Assembly: GCF_902806685.2 (NCBI RefSeq)
Contig: NC_048553.1
Span: 11,079,440 to 11,143,439 of the forward strand
Direction: 5' to 3'
DNA from: Maniola hyperantus
Lineage: Eukaryota; Arthropoda; Insecta; Lepidoptera; Nymphalidae
Length of the DNA stretch: 64,000 bases
In this document: positions 38,991 through 49,003 of the stretch, in pieces
How positions within the stretch are numbered: the first letter of the stretch is position 1
How the letters are laid out: every line of letters starts with the position of its first letter
Position numbers and translations under genes: made by a program
Notes under the pieces: generated by a model
Told to the model about the DNA's origin: nothing
Database searches by the model: none
What the model saw: only the letters and a program-made list of their open reading frames with translations

Positions 38991-39420
38991 AATCTGAACA
39001 GATTGCAAGGTAGTGTCTTTAATAGTTTATTTTTATTTTTTATTCAGATACAAGTTAGCCCTTGACTGCAATCTCACCTGGTGGTAAGTGATGATGCAGT
39101 CTAAGATGATAGCGGGCTAACCTGGAAGGGGTATGGCAGTTTTTATTAAACCCATACCCCTTTGGTTTCTACACGGCATCGTACCGGAACGCTAAATCGC
39201 TTGGCGGCACGGCTTTGCCGTTAGGGTGGTAACTAGCCACGGCCGAAGCCTCCTATCAGACCAGACCAGAAATTTAGAAATTATAAAATTCCAAACCCCT
39301 GCCAGGAATCGAACCCGGGACCTCCCACTATTAAGACCACAGCGCTCACCACTGCGCCAGGGAGGTCGTCAGTTTATTAGCTAATCCGAACTCTGATGGA
39401 GCTTGCAATCTGTTCAGATT
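38991..39420. repeat. 19-bp inverted repeat enclosing SINE-C
   Basis: AATCTGAACAGATTGCAAG (38991-39009) and its perfect inverse (39402-39420). With the SINE-C removed the ends lie about 50-60 bases apart, so this may be a tiny fold-back element that took a SINE. Confidence 0.7.
39032..39370 (-). mobile_element. SINE-C, complete
   Basis: Best copy. Minus strand: GACGACCTCCCTGGCGCAGT, GGTTCGATTCCTGGCAGGGG, GGCAAAGCCGTGCC, AACCAAAGGGGTATGGG, CCATACCCCTTCCAGG, TGAATAAAAAATAAAAATAA tail. AGTTTATT at 39024-39031 and 39371-39378 is a plausible 8-bp target duplication. Confidence 0.9.
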
Positions 39421-39494
39421 GTTACAGAGTACCTAAGTTGTTTTGAAAGTATGATAGGATAGGATTGTAGGATAAGTTAGAATTGTATAATATA

Positions 39495-39678
39495 CTAGCT
39501 GATCCCCGCGGCTTCGCTCGCGTAGATTTAGGTTTTTAAATATCCCGTATAGCCTATGTCACTCAGGAATAATGTAGCTTTCTACAGGTGAAAGAATTTT
39601 TAAAATCGGTTCAGTAGTTCCAAAGATTACCCCCTACAAACAAACTTAACGACATTACCTCTTTATATAATAGTATAG
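39495..39678 (-). mobile_element. REP-6-related repeat flanked by 24-bp direct repeats
   Basis: CTAGCTGATCCCCGCGGCTT, CCCGTATAGCCTATGTCACT, TTCAGTAGTTCCAAAGATTA. The sequence before it (about 39467-39490) and after it (about 39695-39718) is the same ~24 bases starting AGGATAAGTTAGAATTG. Confidence 0.75.
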
Positions 39679-39721
39679 ATATAGATAAATAGAATGATAG
39701 GATAAGTTAGAATTGTATAAT

Positions 39722-40120
39722 AGATAAATATAATGGTAGAGTAAGATAGGGTATACAAAAGGCTGACATGCATAAATGTAAAAGCCTGATAATAAAAGAT
39801 TTAAAAAAAAATTGCGTGAATGGTACACTGTAGGCTTGTATTCTCATTTTCTTTGGTGGTGATGGTGTTTTGATTAAGTCTTGTGGTACTGGAGTACTAG
39901 GGATCGTTGCAGATCGAAAGATAACTACTTTAGACATGACAGAGATAGGAAAACTAATGTGAGGACGCGGTGGATGATCCCTTACATGAGTGCACAAAGA
40001 AGGCAGAGTTATTAGAGAGGACTGACAGGAATAGAAGAGAGATCTCTTATATTTTCATGCATTACATATCTTTTGTCTTACACATCAGAAATAAGTTAAA
40101 CACTAAATAATATCACTGAA
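39722..40120. other. unassigned sequence
   Basis: A 96-codon minus frame (39707-39997) contains SVMSKVVIFRSATIPSTPVP and QDLIKTPSPPKK; not recognised. The TAATAAAAGATTTAAAAAAA-A end at about 39789-39810 looks like a retroelement 3' end. Confidence 0.35.
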
Positions 40121-40335
40121 CTAGCTTATGCCCGCGACTTCGTACGCGTGTACTACACACATTTCAAACCCCTATTTTACGCCCTTAAGGGTTGAATTTT
40201 CTAAAATCCTTTCTTAGCGGATGTCTACGTTATAATAACTATCTGCATGCCAAATTTCAGCCCGATCCCTCCAGTACTTTGAGCTGTGCGTTGATAAATC
40301 AGTCAGTCAGTCAGTCAGCTTTTCTTTTTATATGC
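40121..40335 (-). mobile_element. REP-6 copy
   Basis: CTAGCTTATGCCCGCGACTT to CAGTCAGTCAGTCAGCTTTT-CTTTTTATATGC. The 75-codon frame at 40192-40419 is inside it. Confidence 0.9.
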
Positions 40336-40612
40336 ATAATAGATAAAGTGCATCAAGGAGGTCGTCAGAAAAATTATATTTCACTTTCATATTTCAGCTT
40401 TTATTCTTTTCAAATCTAAAGCATTTCCGTTTAATTACTTTCATAAAACGCACTTAACATGGCTGGAGCTAGTTTAGTTTCCCGTATAAAAAGAGGAATC
40501 AACGCAATTTGCTTTAATTTAAAATGGGAACAATAGGGGAATGCAAATTAAAGTTGATGAAAGAAACAAGATTGTAGTTCTTTAGACTTAAGTTACTTAG
40601 ATTTTTTAGAGT

Positions 40613-41067
40613 TATTTTTAGGGTTCCGTACCTCAAAAGGAAAATGGAACCCTTATAGGATCACTTTGTTGGCTGTCTGTCGGTCTGTCAAGAAACCGAC
40701 AGGGTACTTCCCGTTGACCTAGAATCATGAAATTTGGCAGGTAGGTAGGTCTTATAGCAGACATTAGGGGAAAAATCTGAAACTGTGAATTTGTGGTTAG
40801 GTACATCACAAGAAAAAAATTAAAAAAAAATTATTCATGAACAAATATTGCTATTTTCATCTTTCAAAGTAAGATTGCTATATCAAGTGGGGTATCATAT
40901 GAAAGGGCTGCACCTACACATTTTTACCTTTACCTTTACCTAAAACAGATTTTTATTTATTTTTAGGCATAATAGTTTTTGATTTATCGTGTAAAATGTC
41001 GATAAAATATATATTGTAGTACGGACCCTCAGTGCGCGAGTCTGACTCGCACTTGGCCGGTTTTTTC
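40613..41067 (+). mobile_element. REP-4, full length, reference copy
   Basis: 455 bases from TTTTTAGGGTTCCGTACCTC to CGCACTTGGCCGGTTTTTT. Order: GGAACCCTTATAGGATCACT, CTGT tract, CCTAGAATCATGAAATTTGG, ATATCAAGTGGGGTATCATA, TTTATCGTGTAAAATGTCGA, ACGGACCCTCAGTGCGCGAG. No inverted ends or target duplication seen; class undetermined. Confidence 0.9.
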
Positions 41068-41083
41068 TTTATATTATAATAAA

Positions 41084-41288
41084 CTAGCTGATGCCCGCGA
41101 CTTCGTCCGCGTGGAATTAGGTTTTTTAAAAATTCCGTGGGAACTCTTTGATTTTCCGGGATAAAAAGTAGCCTATGTTACTTTCCAGGTCTTTATCTAT
41201 ACCCATGCAAAAATCACGTCAATCCGTTGCACCGTTGCGACGTGATTGAAGGACAAACCAACAAACAAATTCACTTTCACATTTATAA
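41084..41288 (-). mobile_element. HEL-1b copy
   Basis: CTAGCTGATGCCCGCGACTT, TTTATCTATACCCATGCAAA, AATCCGTTGCACCGTTGCGA-CGTGATTGAAGGAC, CACATTTATAA. Lacks the CTGT tract of HEL-1. Confidence 0.9.
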
Positions 41289-41469
41289 TAATGGTACGAT
41301 TACACCTAACGAGTACAGTGGCGAGTCAGTGTCCTCGGCCGAGTACTCGGTTGGTATAAACACTTAACGAGTGCAATTTCGCCGCAATTTCTCTGTCGGT
41401 CTCTCTGTGTCGGCCGAGTGACATTTTACTGTCTCGCTTCACTACTTGGTAGGTGTAATCGTACCATTA
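41289..41469. mobile_element. M11 MITE at the HEL-1b end
   Basis: 181 bases with perfect 20-bp ends (TAATGGTACGATTACACCTA and inverse). Sits at the TTTATAA end of HEL-1b, followed by GGGTAGGTACGGAT, which resembles the missing HEL terminus (TTAGTATGGAT), so it probably landed inside HEL-1b. Single copy here. Confidence 0.85.
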
Positions 41470-41592
41470 GGGTAGGTACGGATTATTTCTAAAATACGTA
41501 GAAGCGTAGAATACTAACCAATATTACGTAAAGAAGCGACTGGCACTGCCTTTGTAAGGGATCTTTTGTTATTCATTAAAAAAAATTGAGAG

Positions 41593-42083
41593 AGAGAGTC
41601 AGCACGTGCTAGGCCTTCCCCATTTTATAAAAGCTGAAAGTTTCTTAGCGTATTGTTCCCAACTCTGGGAGGAACATTTGTTTCGATCATGGTGGTTTTG
41701 GGAGGTAACAGGTATCTAGGTAATAAAGGTGTGAAAAATCTTACGTCAAAGGATAAAGTCTATTTTTTTATATTCTCTTCGGAATAGTATTAGAAATCAC
41801 GTCATGCATTGCCAGACACTTCATATGATGGCAACCCCCTGACAGACACCTTAAAAGTTTAATACATTATTAATGTTTAAGGGTGTCTGGCGAGGGTTCG
41901 GACACCAATTGTCTGGCAAATTAGACTTCATACTTTGACGTAAGATTTTTTACACATTTATTACCTGTTATCTCCTAAAACGACCATGATTCAAACAAAC
42001 GTTCCTCCCAGTGTTGGGAACAATAAGCAGAGAGACTATCAGCTTTTATAAAATAAGGAAGGTCTGGCACGCGCTGGCTCTTA
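41593..42083. mobile_element. M10 long-TIR fold-back element
   Basis: Arms of ~160 bases (41593-41757, 41928-42083): CAGCACGTGCTAGGCCTTCC, TTCCCAACTCTGGGAGGAAC, AATCTTACGTCAAAGGAT, each inverted on the other side. The 170-base core has GTCTGGCGAGGGTTC and GCCAGACACTT. Confidence 0.9.
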
Positions 42084-42430
42084 AGCCATAAGAGAATTCT
42101 AGGCCAAAAATAATCATAAAAGTATGAGAATAAGACTTTTTTATACACTTAAAGATTTAACTTTGTCATAAGTTCTTTATTCGTCCTGGGACTTCAACAA
42201 TGGAGTAGACTTTACCTAGAATCACAATTTAAGTAATTTTTCTCAGAAACTCTACTGAGAAAATTGAGATAATAATAAAGTCTAGCTCAATAAACTGAGT
42301 AAATATTTTACCTTTAGAAGTTTTCTTCAAGTAGCTTTCTTATTGAACTCTCTACAAACGGCGAAGGAGATTTACTTTTCATCAGATCTGAAGTTTGCCT
42401 GCAAATATTTTGATACTATCTAGATACACA
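42084..42430. other. unassigned sequence
   Basis: Nothing recognised. Confidence 0.4.
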
Positions 42431-42772
42431 TAGGGTGTAACCAGAACGCTCGCAAAAATGAAAGCAGGTGATAGTACTGATGATTACTAATATGATACCA
42501 CAAAAAACGTGAAAAAAAAAAAAAAAATATACTACGTATATTTTGTAAAATTACACGATATATTGCAAATAAAACAACTGATTGACGCTACGTAAGTAGG
42601 TAAGTGACCGAACGTTGCGTAAGTAGGCCATTCGGAGTCAATGCCACGTCGCGTCGTTGGCCCCAGTTTTGAACAAACTACAAAATGAGGCAAATGGTTA
42701 TTGGTATTGGATTGTGTTTAGATAGTATAACAATAATACTAAGTTTTTGCTAGCGTTCTGATTACATCCTAT
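42431..42772. mobile_element. M7 MITE, complete
   Basis: TAGGGTGTAACCAGAACGCT-CGCAAAAA and inverted TTTTTGCTAGCGTTCTGATT-ACATCC, ~28-bp TIRs. Core GTAAGTAGGCCATTCGGAGT, ACTACAAAATGAGGCAAATG. Copies at 47309 (right end lost) and 52934 (right end only). Confidence 0.85.
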
Positions 42773-42782
42773 ATAGACTGAC

Positions 42783-42893
42783 TTGGGTATTCCAAAAAAT
42801 CTCGCCTTATTTCTTAAAGGGCACCTCTGTGCACAATTTCAGCTTTCTAGGTCAAAGGGTTTATGCTGGGCGTTGATAAGTCAGTCAAAGAAA
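42783..42893 (-). mobile_element. REP-6-like fragment
   Basis: GGGTATTCCAAAAAATCTCG, TTCAGCTTTCTAGGTCAAAG and GTTGATAAGTCAGTCA; a related family lacking CTAG. Confidence 0.5.
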
Positions 42894-42954
42894 CAAAGCT
42901 CGTCTGTGTTAGTAGTTACTAAAATGTATATATAATTAATCTTAATGTAAGTGA

Positions 42955-43002
42955 ACAGTATGTTCTTTTTGAGAATAAATTCTTTAAACCGAAGCTAAGT
43001 TC
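42955..43002 (+). mobile_element. LINE 3' tail scrap
   Basis: GTATGTTCTTTTTGAGAATA-AATTCTTTAAACC, like 20222-20268. A HEL-like end, AAGCGGACGAAGTTATCTGC-TAG, follows. Confidence 0.4.
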
Positions 43003-43093
43003 AAGCGGACGAAGTTATCTGCTAGTATGGAAATAGAAACGTAAAACGAATATGATTTTTTCATCATTTTTATTTTTATCCTAAAAAGTTATA

Positions 43094-43251
43094 TAGTTCG
43101 TACAAAATGACTCCTCACGCGCCATTTCAACTTTATGGGTCAATGTCATGTCAAAAGTATGGTTCATCTTTAAAATAAGGACGAATATCGTACTTTTGAC
43201 ACAAAAAGTTAAAATAGCGCGTGAGGAGTTAAAGTTTACGCGTTATAAGTT
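43094..43251. mobile_element. M9 fold-back, complete
   Basis: AGTTCGTACAAAATGACTCC-TCACGCGCC inverted against GCGCGTGAGGAGTTAAAGTT-TACGCGTTATAA. The inner ATGTCAAAAGTA/TACTTTTGACA also inverts. Confidence 0.85.
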
Positions 43252-43607
43252 CATTTAAGCTGACTAAATTTTTGTAGCCTAAAAAATTCAGTCAATTTCA
43301 AAAAAGAAGAAAATTCTGTACATACTTCAAAGCCAACTAAGAAGTTAAATATGTCTGGTAGAGTACCTATAGCAAATCATATGATTATTATATTAATCTG
43401 ATCGCTTATTTATTATTACATCAATTATTTCTTCCAGTGAAGCTAATTACGTGCCGCTAAATGAGAAAAGGTTGAAGCCAGAAGGTTTTTATTACCTGAA
43501 AAGTAATAAAGGTTCATTAGTGCGTGCAATCTACCGTTAGTGATGTCACAGCCTAATCATACACAGTCTAGAAACAGGCGCGCCGTAAACGTAGTCATAG
43601 AGGGTAT
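43252..43607. other. unassigned sequence
   Basis: GCACGCACTAATGAACCTTT-type sequence (opposite strand, about 43499-43525) also occurs at 34325-34349. Otherwise nothing. Confidence 0.35.
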
Positions 43608-44238
43608 TTTTAGGGTTCCGTAGCCGAATGGCAAAAAACGGAACCCTTATAGATTCTGTTTGTCCGTCTGTATGTCACAGCCACTTTTCTCCGAAACTAT
43701 ATAACTGTATTCTGTGAACCGCATTAAGGTTTTTACACAAAAATAGAAAAAAACAATAAATTTTGGGGTTCCCCACACTTAGAACTGAAACTCAAAAATG
43801 ATTTTTTGATCAAACCCATATGTGTGGGGTATCTATGGATAGGTCTTCAAAAATGATATTGAGGTTTCCAATGTCATTTTTTTCTAAACTAAATATTTTG
43901 CGCGAGAGAAACTTCCAAAGTGGTAAAATGTGTGTGTGTGCCCCCCCCCCCCCCCCTGTAACTTCCAAAATAAAATAAATAAAATAAAATTAAATAAAAT
44001 TTCTTTATTTCAGACCGTGGTCCATATGGTGTTAGTAAATAGTAGTAGTAAAAATAAGAGAGTGATAAAACTAAAAAAAAAATATATGTTGTACCTACAT
44101 TACCATGCAAACTTCCACCGAAAATTGGTTTGAACGAGATCTAGTAAGAAGTTTTTGATTTATCGTGCAAAATGTCGATAAAATACGATTGTACTACGGA
44201 ACCCTCAGTGCGCGATTATGATTCGCACTTGGCCGGTT
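43608..44238 (+). mobile_element. REP-4b, complete
   Basis: Shares both REP-4 ends (TTTTTAGGGTTCCGTAGCCG, ATTCGCACTTGGCCGGTTTA) but has a different middle: GTCACAGCCACTTTTCTCCG, TTCCCCACACTTAGAACTGA, GATCAAACCCATATGTGTGG. A (TG)6-C16 tract is at 43930-43956. Confidence 0.9.
43930..43956. repeat. (TG)n followed by C16
   Basis: TGTGTGTGTGTG then 16 consecutive C; the opposite strand is a G16 run. Confidence 0.95.
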
Positions 44239-44252
44239 TAGTTATTAGTCTA

Positions 44253-44390
44253 CTAGTTGATGCCCACGACTTAGTTCACGTGAATTTAGGTTTTTAAACA
44301 TCTCGTGGGAATTCTTTTTCTACACCCATGAAAAAAATCACGTCAACCTGTTGCTCCGTTTTAATGCGATTCAATGATTTGTCATTTTGA
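44253..44390 (-). mobile_element. HEL-1b fragment
   Basis: CTAGTTGATGCCCACGACTT, CTACACCCATGAAAAAAATC, TGTTGCTCCGTTTTAATGCG-ATTCA. Confidence 0.75.
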
Positions 44391-44406
44391 TTGCAACATG
44401 ATTTGT

Positions 44407-44486
44407 AACTTTTTATCCCGGGAAACCACAGGGTTTTACGTTGAAAGATCTAAATCCAGGCAGACAAAGTAGCGGGCACTACCTAG
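44407..44486 (+). mobile_element. HEL-1b 3' fragment, inverted to previous
   Basis: AACTTTTTATCCCGGGAAAC, GATCTAAATCCAGGCAGACA, AGCGGGCACTACCTAG. Confidence 0.7.
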
Positions 44487-44650
44487 AACATTCAGAAAGC
44501 CAAACTTAGTAATACTTGTACTGCCTTAACTTTGCTCAAAATAGTCTTAAGATTCCAGAGAGTCCAAAACACAGTTTGATTTAATATTTTTGAAGGCAAC
44601 GTTAGTGGCTTTCGTAGATTCACTTTCAATGTCAAAATCAGTGCCCTTAA

Positions 44651-44861
44651 ATGTATAAATACGAAAGTGTGTTTGTTTGTTGGTTTGTTGGTTTGTTCTT
44701 CAATCACGTCGCAACGGTGCAACGGATTGACGTGATTTTTTGCATGGGTATAGATAAAGGAGAGTGAGATAGGCTACTTTTTATCCCGGAAAATCAAAGA
44801 GTTCCCACGGGATTTTTAAAAAACCTAATTCCACGCGGACGAAGTCGCGGGCATCAGCTAG
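44651..44861 (+). mobile_element. HEL-1b, near complete
   Basis: ATGTATAAATACGAAAGTGT-GTTTG, TTCTTCAATCACGTCGCAAC, TTGCATGGGTATAGATAAAG, GCGGACGAAGTCGCGGGCAT-CAGCTAG. Confidence 0.9.
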
Positions 44862-45004
44862 TCTAAGATAAATATGTAGGTACTTACTTAATTACACTTA
44901 AAATCTTTTAACCCTACTTATTTGTAAACTGAACTTGCAATTTTTTTTCTACTTTTGTAACCCTAACTTATTTTCTTAAACATCAATATATATTATTTTG
45001 GTTT

Positions 45005-45238
45005 CATTATCATCATAGTCTACCACGCTGGCCATGTGCGGTTTGATAGACTTCACACCTTTGAGAACATTATGGAGAACTCTCAGGCATGCAGGTTTCC
45101 TCACGATGTTTTCCTTCACCGTTAAAGGAAGTGATATTCAATTAATTAAAACGCATACATCTAACTCGGCCGTGCCCGGGACCGAACCCCCGACCTCTGA
45201 TTAGAAGGCGGACGTCCTAACCACTAGGCTATCACAGC
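45005..45238 (-). mobile_element. SINE-A
   Basis: Head on the minus strand ends 45238 (GCTGTGATAGCCTAGTGG), GGGTTCGGTCCCGGGC in place of the B box, body to TAGTCTACCACGCTGG; 3' third missing. Confidence 0.9.
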
Positions 45239-45533
45239 TTTCATTGATATTTTGGTTTACTGTTTATTATTATCTTACTCTGTGGTGTTACAATATTATG
45301 AACACGACTTTTGTAAGCATTGAGCGACAACGAAAAATATGGAGCTAAATTAAACAGGCGTTAGTAGGAGGAAAATATACAAAAAAATAGTCAAGGGGGA
45401 GTTGGAGGGGTTCCTTATGATTTATGAAGGTAAAGCGACTTTTTTAAGAGGGCAGGTGATGATGATGAGGCTCCTCCAAATTTTGCTATAAAAACTAATG
45501 AGATATGCTTATTGTATAGTCAGTTTGTATGTC
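45239..45533. other. unassigned sequence
   Basis: GATGATGATGAGG at 45458 is a SINE-A-like tail scrap; nothing else. Confidence 0.35.
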
Positions 45534-45590
45534 ACTAGCGACAGCCCGCGGCTTCGCTACCGTGGGAATTCCAAAAAATCCGTCCTTATT
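45534..45590 (-). mobile_element. HEL/REP-6-related end
   Basis: CTAGCGACAGCCCGCGGCTT, CGTGGGAATTCC. Confidence 0.55.
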
Positions 45591-45749
45591 TATTATTATT
45601 TATTAAATCAATACTAAGCGCGCTTTTTGACCTTTGATAAAAGGTTACTGATTTGACTTATTTAGTTGTTGTATTAGTTGTCAATTGACAAATACCGGAT
45701 TACGTATTAGTACAAAATAGCTTGCAGTCTAGAAAAGACATAGTGCACG

Positions 45750-45835
45750 TTTTATCTCAAGAAAACAAAAACTTTCCACGGATTTTTCATACAAAAAATT
45801 CCTTTCATGCTAACAAAATCGCAGCCATAAGCTAG
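45750..45835 (+). mobile_element. HEL/REP-6-related end, opposite orientation
   Basis: CTTTCCACGGATTTTTCATA, CATGCTAACAAAATCGCAGC, CATAAGCTAG. Confidence 0.5.
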
Positions 45836-46120
45836 TAATCAAATAAATTACAGCAAAGCTTATTATAAGGTGCACATCTTGAATCACAAGATGCCCATTA
45901 CGGGCACGCTGTAAGCACTCTGAACTGCGAACAAACAAGAAAGAAGCGTTCAAAAACCTAATCTACTGCAAACTGTCGTTAATAAAACTTCCCCGAACTC
46001 TCCTCGGGGTGAGATAATATTTTTCAACCAAACAAACATTCTGTTTCGGGGTAGCCGAGAGATCACGCTGGCGACGTCTCGCGCGACCATTTTTTGTCTG
46101 AGACCGATTTTATTCAAAAA

Positions 46121-46341
46121 CTAGCTGATGCCCGCGACTTCATACGCGTGGATTTAGGTTTTTAAAAATTCTGTGGGAACTCTTAAATTTTCCGGGATAA
46201 AAAGTAGCCTACGCCCTTTCCCGGGTTGCAAGCTACCTCTGTACCAAATTTCGTCAAAATCGGTTGAACGGTTGAGCCGTGAAAAGCTAGCAGATAGACA
46301 GACAGACAGACACACTTTCGCATTTATAATATTAGTATGGA
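46121..46341 (-). mobile_element. HEL-1, complete
   Basis: CTAGCTGATGCCCGCGACTT to CGCATTTATAATATTAGTAT-GGA. Confidence 0.9.
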
Positions 46342-46394
46342 TTTACAACTAGCTACATTGCGACTCCCCGTCTTACAGTTCTATAAGTTTTTAA

Positions 46395-46503
46395 GTATGT
46401 GTTGCCTGGAAGAGATAAGTGATAAGGTCGCCCTTTGTTTTTTAAGTGTATCCTGTATTCTTACTCTCTGTAATTCTAGTAACAATAAAGTTGTTTTAAA
46501 TTG
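46395..46503 (+). mobile_element. LINE 3' tail
   Basis: GTGTTGCCTGGAAGAGATAA, GATAAGGTCGCCCTTTGTTT, GTAACAATAAAGTTGTTTTA-AATTGAAATAAAA. Typical 3' UTR of a lepidopteran non-LTR element (recall); no coding part. Confidence 0.75.
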
Positions 46504-47308
46504 AAATAAAACTTCTAAGCGTAGGACTACGAAAACGTACCACAAAATTTGTAAATTGACTATAATATGGCCATTTCATTGTACAAATATTTACTAAGCT
46601 GCATACAAAAATCACATGGTTATTCATAATTTTCATGATGATTTTTATACGTTATTTGGACATATTCGGCGTGGAGGACCCTCCAGTCATGCCAGCTATT
46701 TTGTGGGACAATAATTGTTTACTTAGTGTTATTCAGACAATTTCGACACCCCACCGAATCGACATGATTTATACCTGCGCACTAAACCTGAATCGAGAAT
46801 TTTTACAGAGGAAAACTTGGGTGCCTTGTTGAACCGAACCTATCCATGAAGATTCAGCCTGTTATTAATCACTAAAAAACAAGACAGACAAACAAACGAG
46901 AAAGATAAATTGTGTTTGTGTCAGTTTCAACTCGACGTCTCGCGATACCGATGCCCCATCTAAAGTTTAATGCCTTTTGCAACAAAAAGTCTTTAGTCTG
47001 GTCTTACTCTAACAAGAAGTGTACCGTACGCATCGGAGATCATAATACCTTGATAACTCTCGGTAATGTAGTACGAGGCATGAGGGTATAAGCCCATTTT
47101 GCCCTCATAAACAATTTTACGGTACGTCTGGCATTACATGTTTTTAGTGAACCTCTGTGTCACTTGGAAGTATTATGTATTCTGTTTTACCTTTGAGGTG
47201 TTTGTTTTAGTGGAGATCACCCACTGCGACTTTTTGCAGCGATACAGTAGCGATTCAGCTGCATAGAGGTTGCGGTTGCGATACAGTAGCGATGCCTGAA
47301 TCCAAATA
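46504..47308. other. unassigned sequence
   Basis: 800 bases without repeats. GCGATACAGTAGCGAT occurs twice at about 47239 and 47278. Confidence 0.4.
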
Positions 47309-47628
47309 CAGAGTGTAACCAGAACGCTGGCAAAAACGAAGAGAGATGATAGTAATATTGATGTGATACACCAAAAAAAGCAAAAAACAAATTGAAAAAA
47401 TCCTACATTTTGTAAAAGTTCAAGATACGTTCAAAATAAAACATCTGACTGACGCTAGAGGTCAACGGACGTTGCATAAGTAGGCCACTCGGAGTCAATG
47501 CCGCATCGTACGTAAAGTTTTGCACGCTTTACATTGCGAGTTTGAAAAATACTAAGTCACTAAAACTACAAAATGAGGACAAAATGGTAATTGGTATAAT
47601 TGAATTGTATTTGATATAATTGAAATGT
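47309..47628. mobile_element. M7, right end missing
   Basis: CAGAGTGTAACCAGAACGCT-GGCAAAAAC, CATAAGTAGGCCACTCGGAG, ACTACAAAATGAGGAC. Confidence 0.8.
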
Positions 47629-47637
47629 AGGCGATGC

Positions 47638-47687
47638 CTAATAATGATTAATTTTGTCCGCGTGGACTTAGGTTTTTAATAACTATA
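47638..47687 (-). mobile_element. HEL-1 piece, left of M8
   Basis: CCTAATAATGATTAATTTTG-TCCGCGTGG, ACTTAGGTTTTTAATAA. Confidence 0.7.
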
Positions 47688-47815
47688 CAGTCCGGCACAG
47701 GTTGAGATGGCAATCGGGGTATGGGGCGGAGGGACCGGATGCCCTGCACACCCGCACGTTACCCGCGCTAGCCCGCATTTCCCCCCCAATTGCTATCTCG
47801 ACTTGTCTAGTACTG
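47688..47815. mobile_element. M8 with TA flanks, inside HEL-1
   Basis: 128 bases: CAGTCCGGCACAGGTTGAGA-TGGCAATCGGGG and inverted AATTGCTATCTCGACTTGTC-TAGTACTG, TA at 47686-47687 and 47816-47817. Suggests a Tc1/mariner-type MITE. Confidence 0.85.
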
Positions 47816-47817
47816 TA

Positions 47818-47905
47818 GGTACGTAGGAATTCTTAGATTTCCCGGGATATAAAGAATGCTATGTGTGTCAAGATTGGTAGCCATGCAATACTAACGGACA
47901 GATAG
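47818..47905 (-). mobile_element. HEL-1 piece, right of M8
   Basis: GTAGGAATTCTTAGATTTCC-CGGGATATAAAG, AATACTAACGGACAGATAGG. Confidence 0.65.
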
Positions 47906-48634
47906 GCACTTTTAACAAGAATTTAAAATAAATTTAAAAATTGGTACTAAATATAATTTTTATACTTCTATATCTAATACAGATTTTCATATACAGCTCA
48001 AATAAAAATCTAACTACATATTTATGAATAGCGCAGAGGCATTGCAGTTGAGAACGCGCACCGAATATAATCCGAATAAAATTCAAAAGTATTAGAAAGA
48101 GTAAAATGCAACTTGTGCAACTAAAATGCAACAAAGGCGGCAACAAAAAGCGCAAAGCTGCAACTGCAACACGGCAAATAGGATTGCATTAAAATTCAAT
48201 GTGGGCATGAAAATAGAAATGGGTGAAATTGTGAATATGGATTGCACGTATATTTTTGTTCGGAATTGTGTAGAATTATTTAGTTAATTTGGTGGAATTC
48301 GGCTTTGTTAGAACTAACAGTAAAGCTTCCCTATTTGCGGCAGATTTTTTTGAATGAAAAAGTTGAGACCTTCTTGAATTAAGCGTAACATAATAATATG
48401 TTTTGAGTTGTTAACTTATTTTAAATTACTTAATTTTTTAAAGTTTTAATTTAATGTTTTGTTATTTTTGAATTAGATTTAAGTTTATTTAATAGAATTA
48501 TTTGTCTGTTATTATTATACCTTCTAAACTAAATAAAAATAAATATTAAAATTGGTTTAAAATAACCTCAAGTATTAAACTTATTTTCCTGAAATTTTGC
48601 ACCATGGAGACTGCTTTCTATATTCACTTAATTT
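47906..48634. other. unassigned AT-rich sequence
   Basis: 730 bases, no recognised repeat. Confidence 0.4.
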
Positions 48635-48814
48635 AGAGCCTCGATAGCTCAACGGTTAAAGGAGAAGACTGAAAACTGAAAGGTCGCCGGTTCAAATCCC
48701 ACTCGTTGCACTATTGTCGTACCTACTCCTAGCACAAGCTTTACGCTTAGTTGGAGGGAAAAGGGGAATAATAGTCAGCAAGCAATTAACTTGGCTGATA
48801 ATCTATAAAAAAAA
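48635..48814 (+). mobile_element. SINE-B
   Basis: AGCCTCGATAGCTCAACGGT, GGTTCAAATCCCACTCG, GCTTAGTTGGAGGGAAAAGG, AATCTATAAAAAAAA. Confidence 0.9.
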
Positions 48815-48819
48815 CTATT

Positions 48820-48955
48820 CATAATCCGTACTAATTTTACAATTGCCAAAGTGTATATGGCTGTCTGTCTGTTACCTTTCCTCGGTCTATCTGCTTATCA
48901 GACTTATTTCACAGATTACATCCAAGAGTTCCCATAAGACTTTAAAAAACGTAAT
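48820..48955 (+). mobile_element. decayed HEL-1
   Basis: ATAATCCGTACTAATTTTAC, CTGTCTGTCTGTTACC, CCAAGAGTTCCCATAAGACT; heavily diverged, CTAG lost. Confidence 0.5.
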
Positions 48956-49003
48956 ATCACCCAAAATTTTTGTTTTTTTTTTCTCTTTATTTTGAAGCTT
49001 AGT

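Noticed and set aside
39707..39997. 96-codon minus frame with a proline-rich stretch
   Set aside because: No recognisable domain, and it ends in an A-rich retroelement-like tail; left as unassigned.
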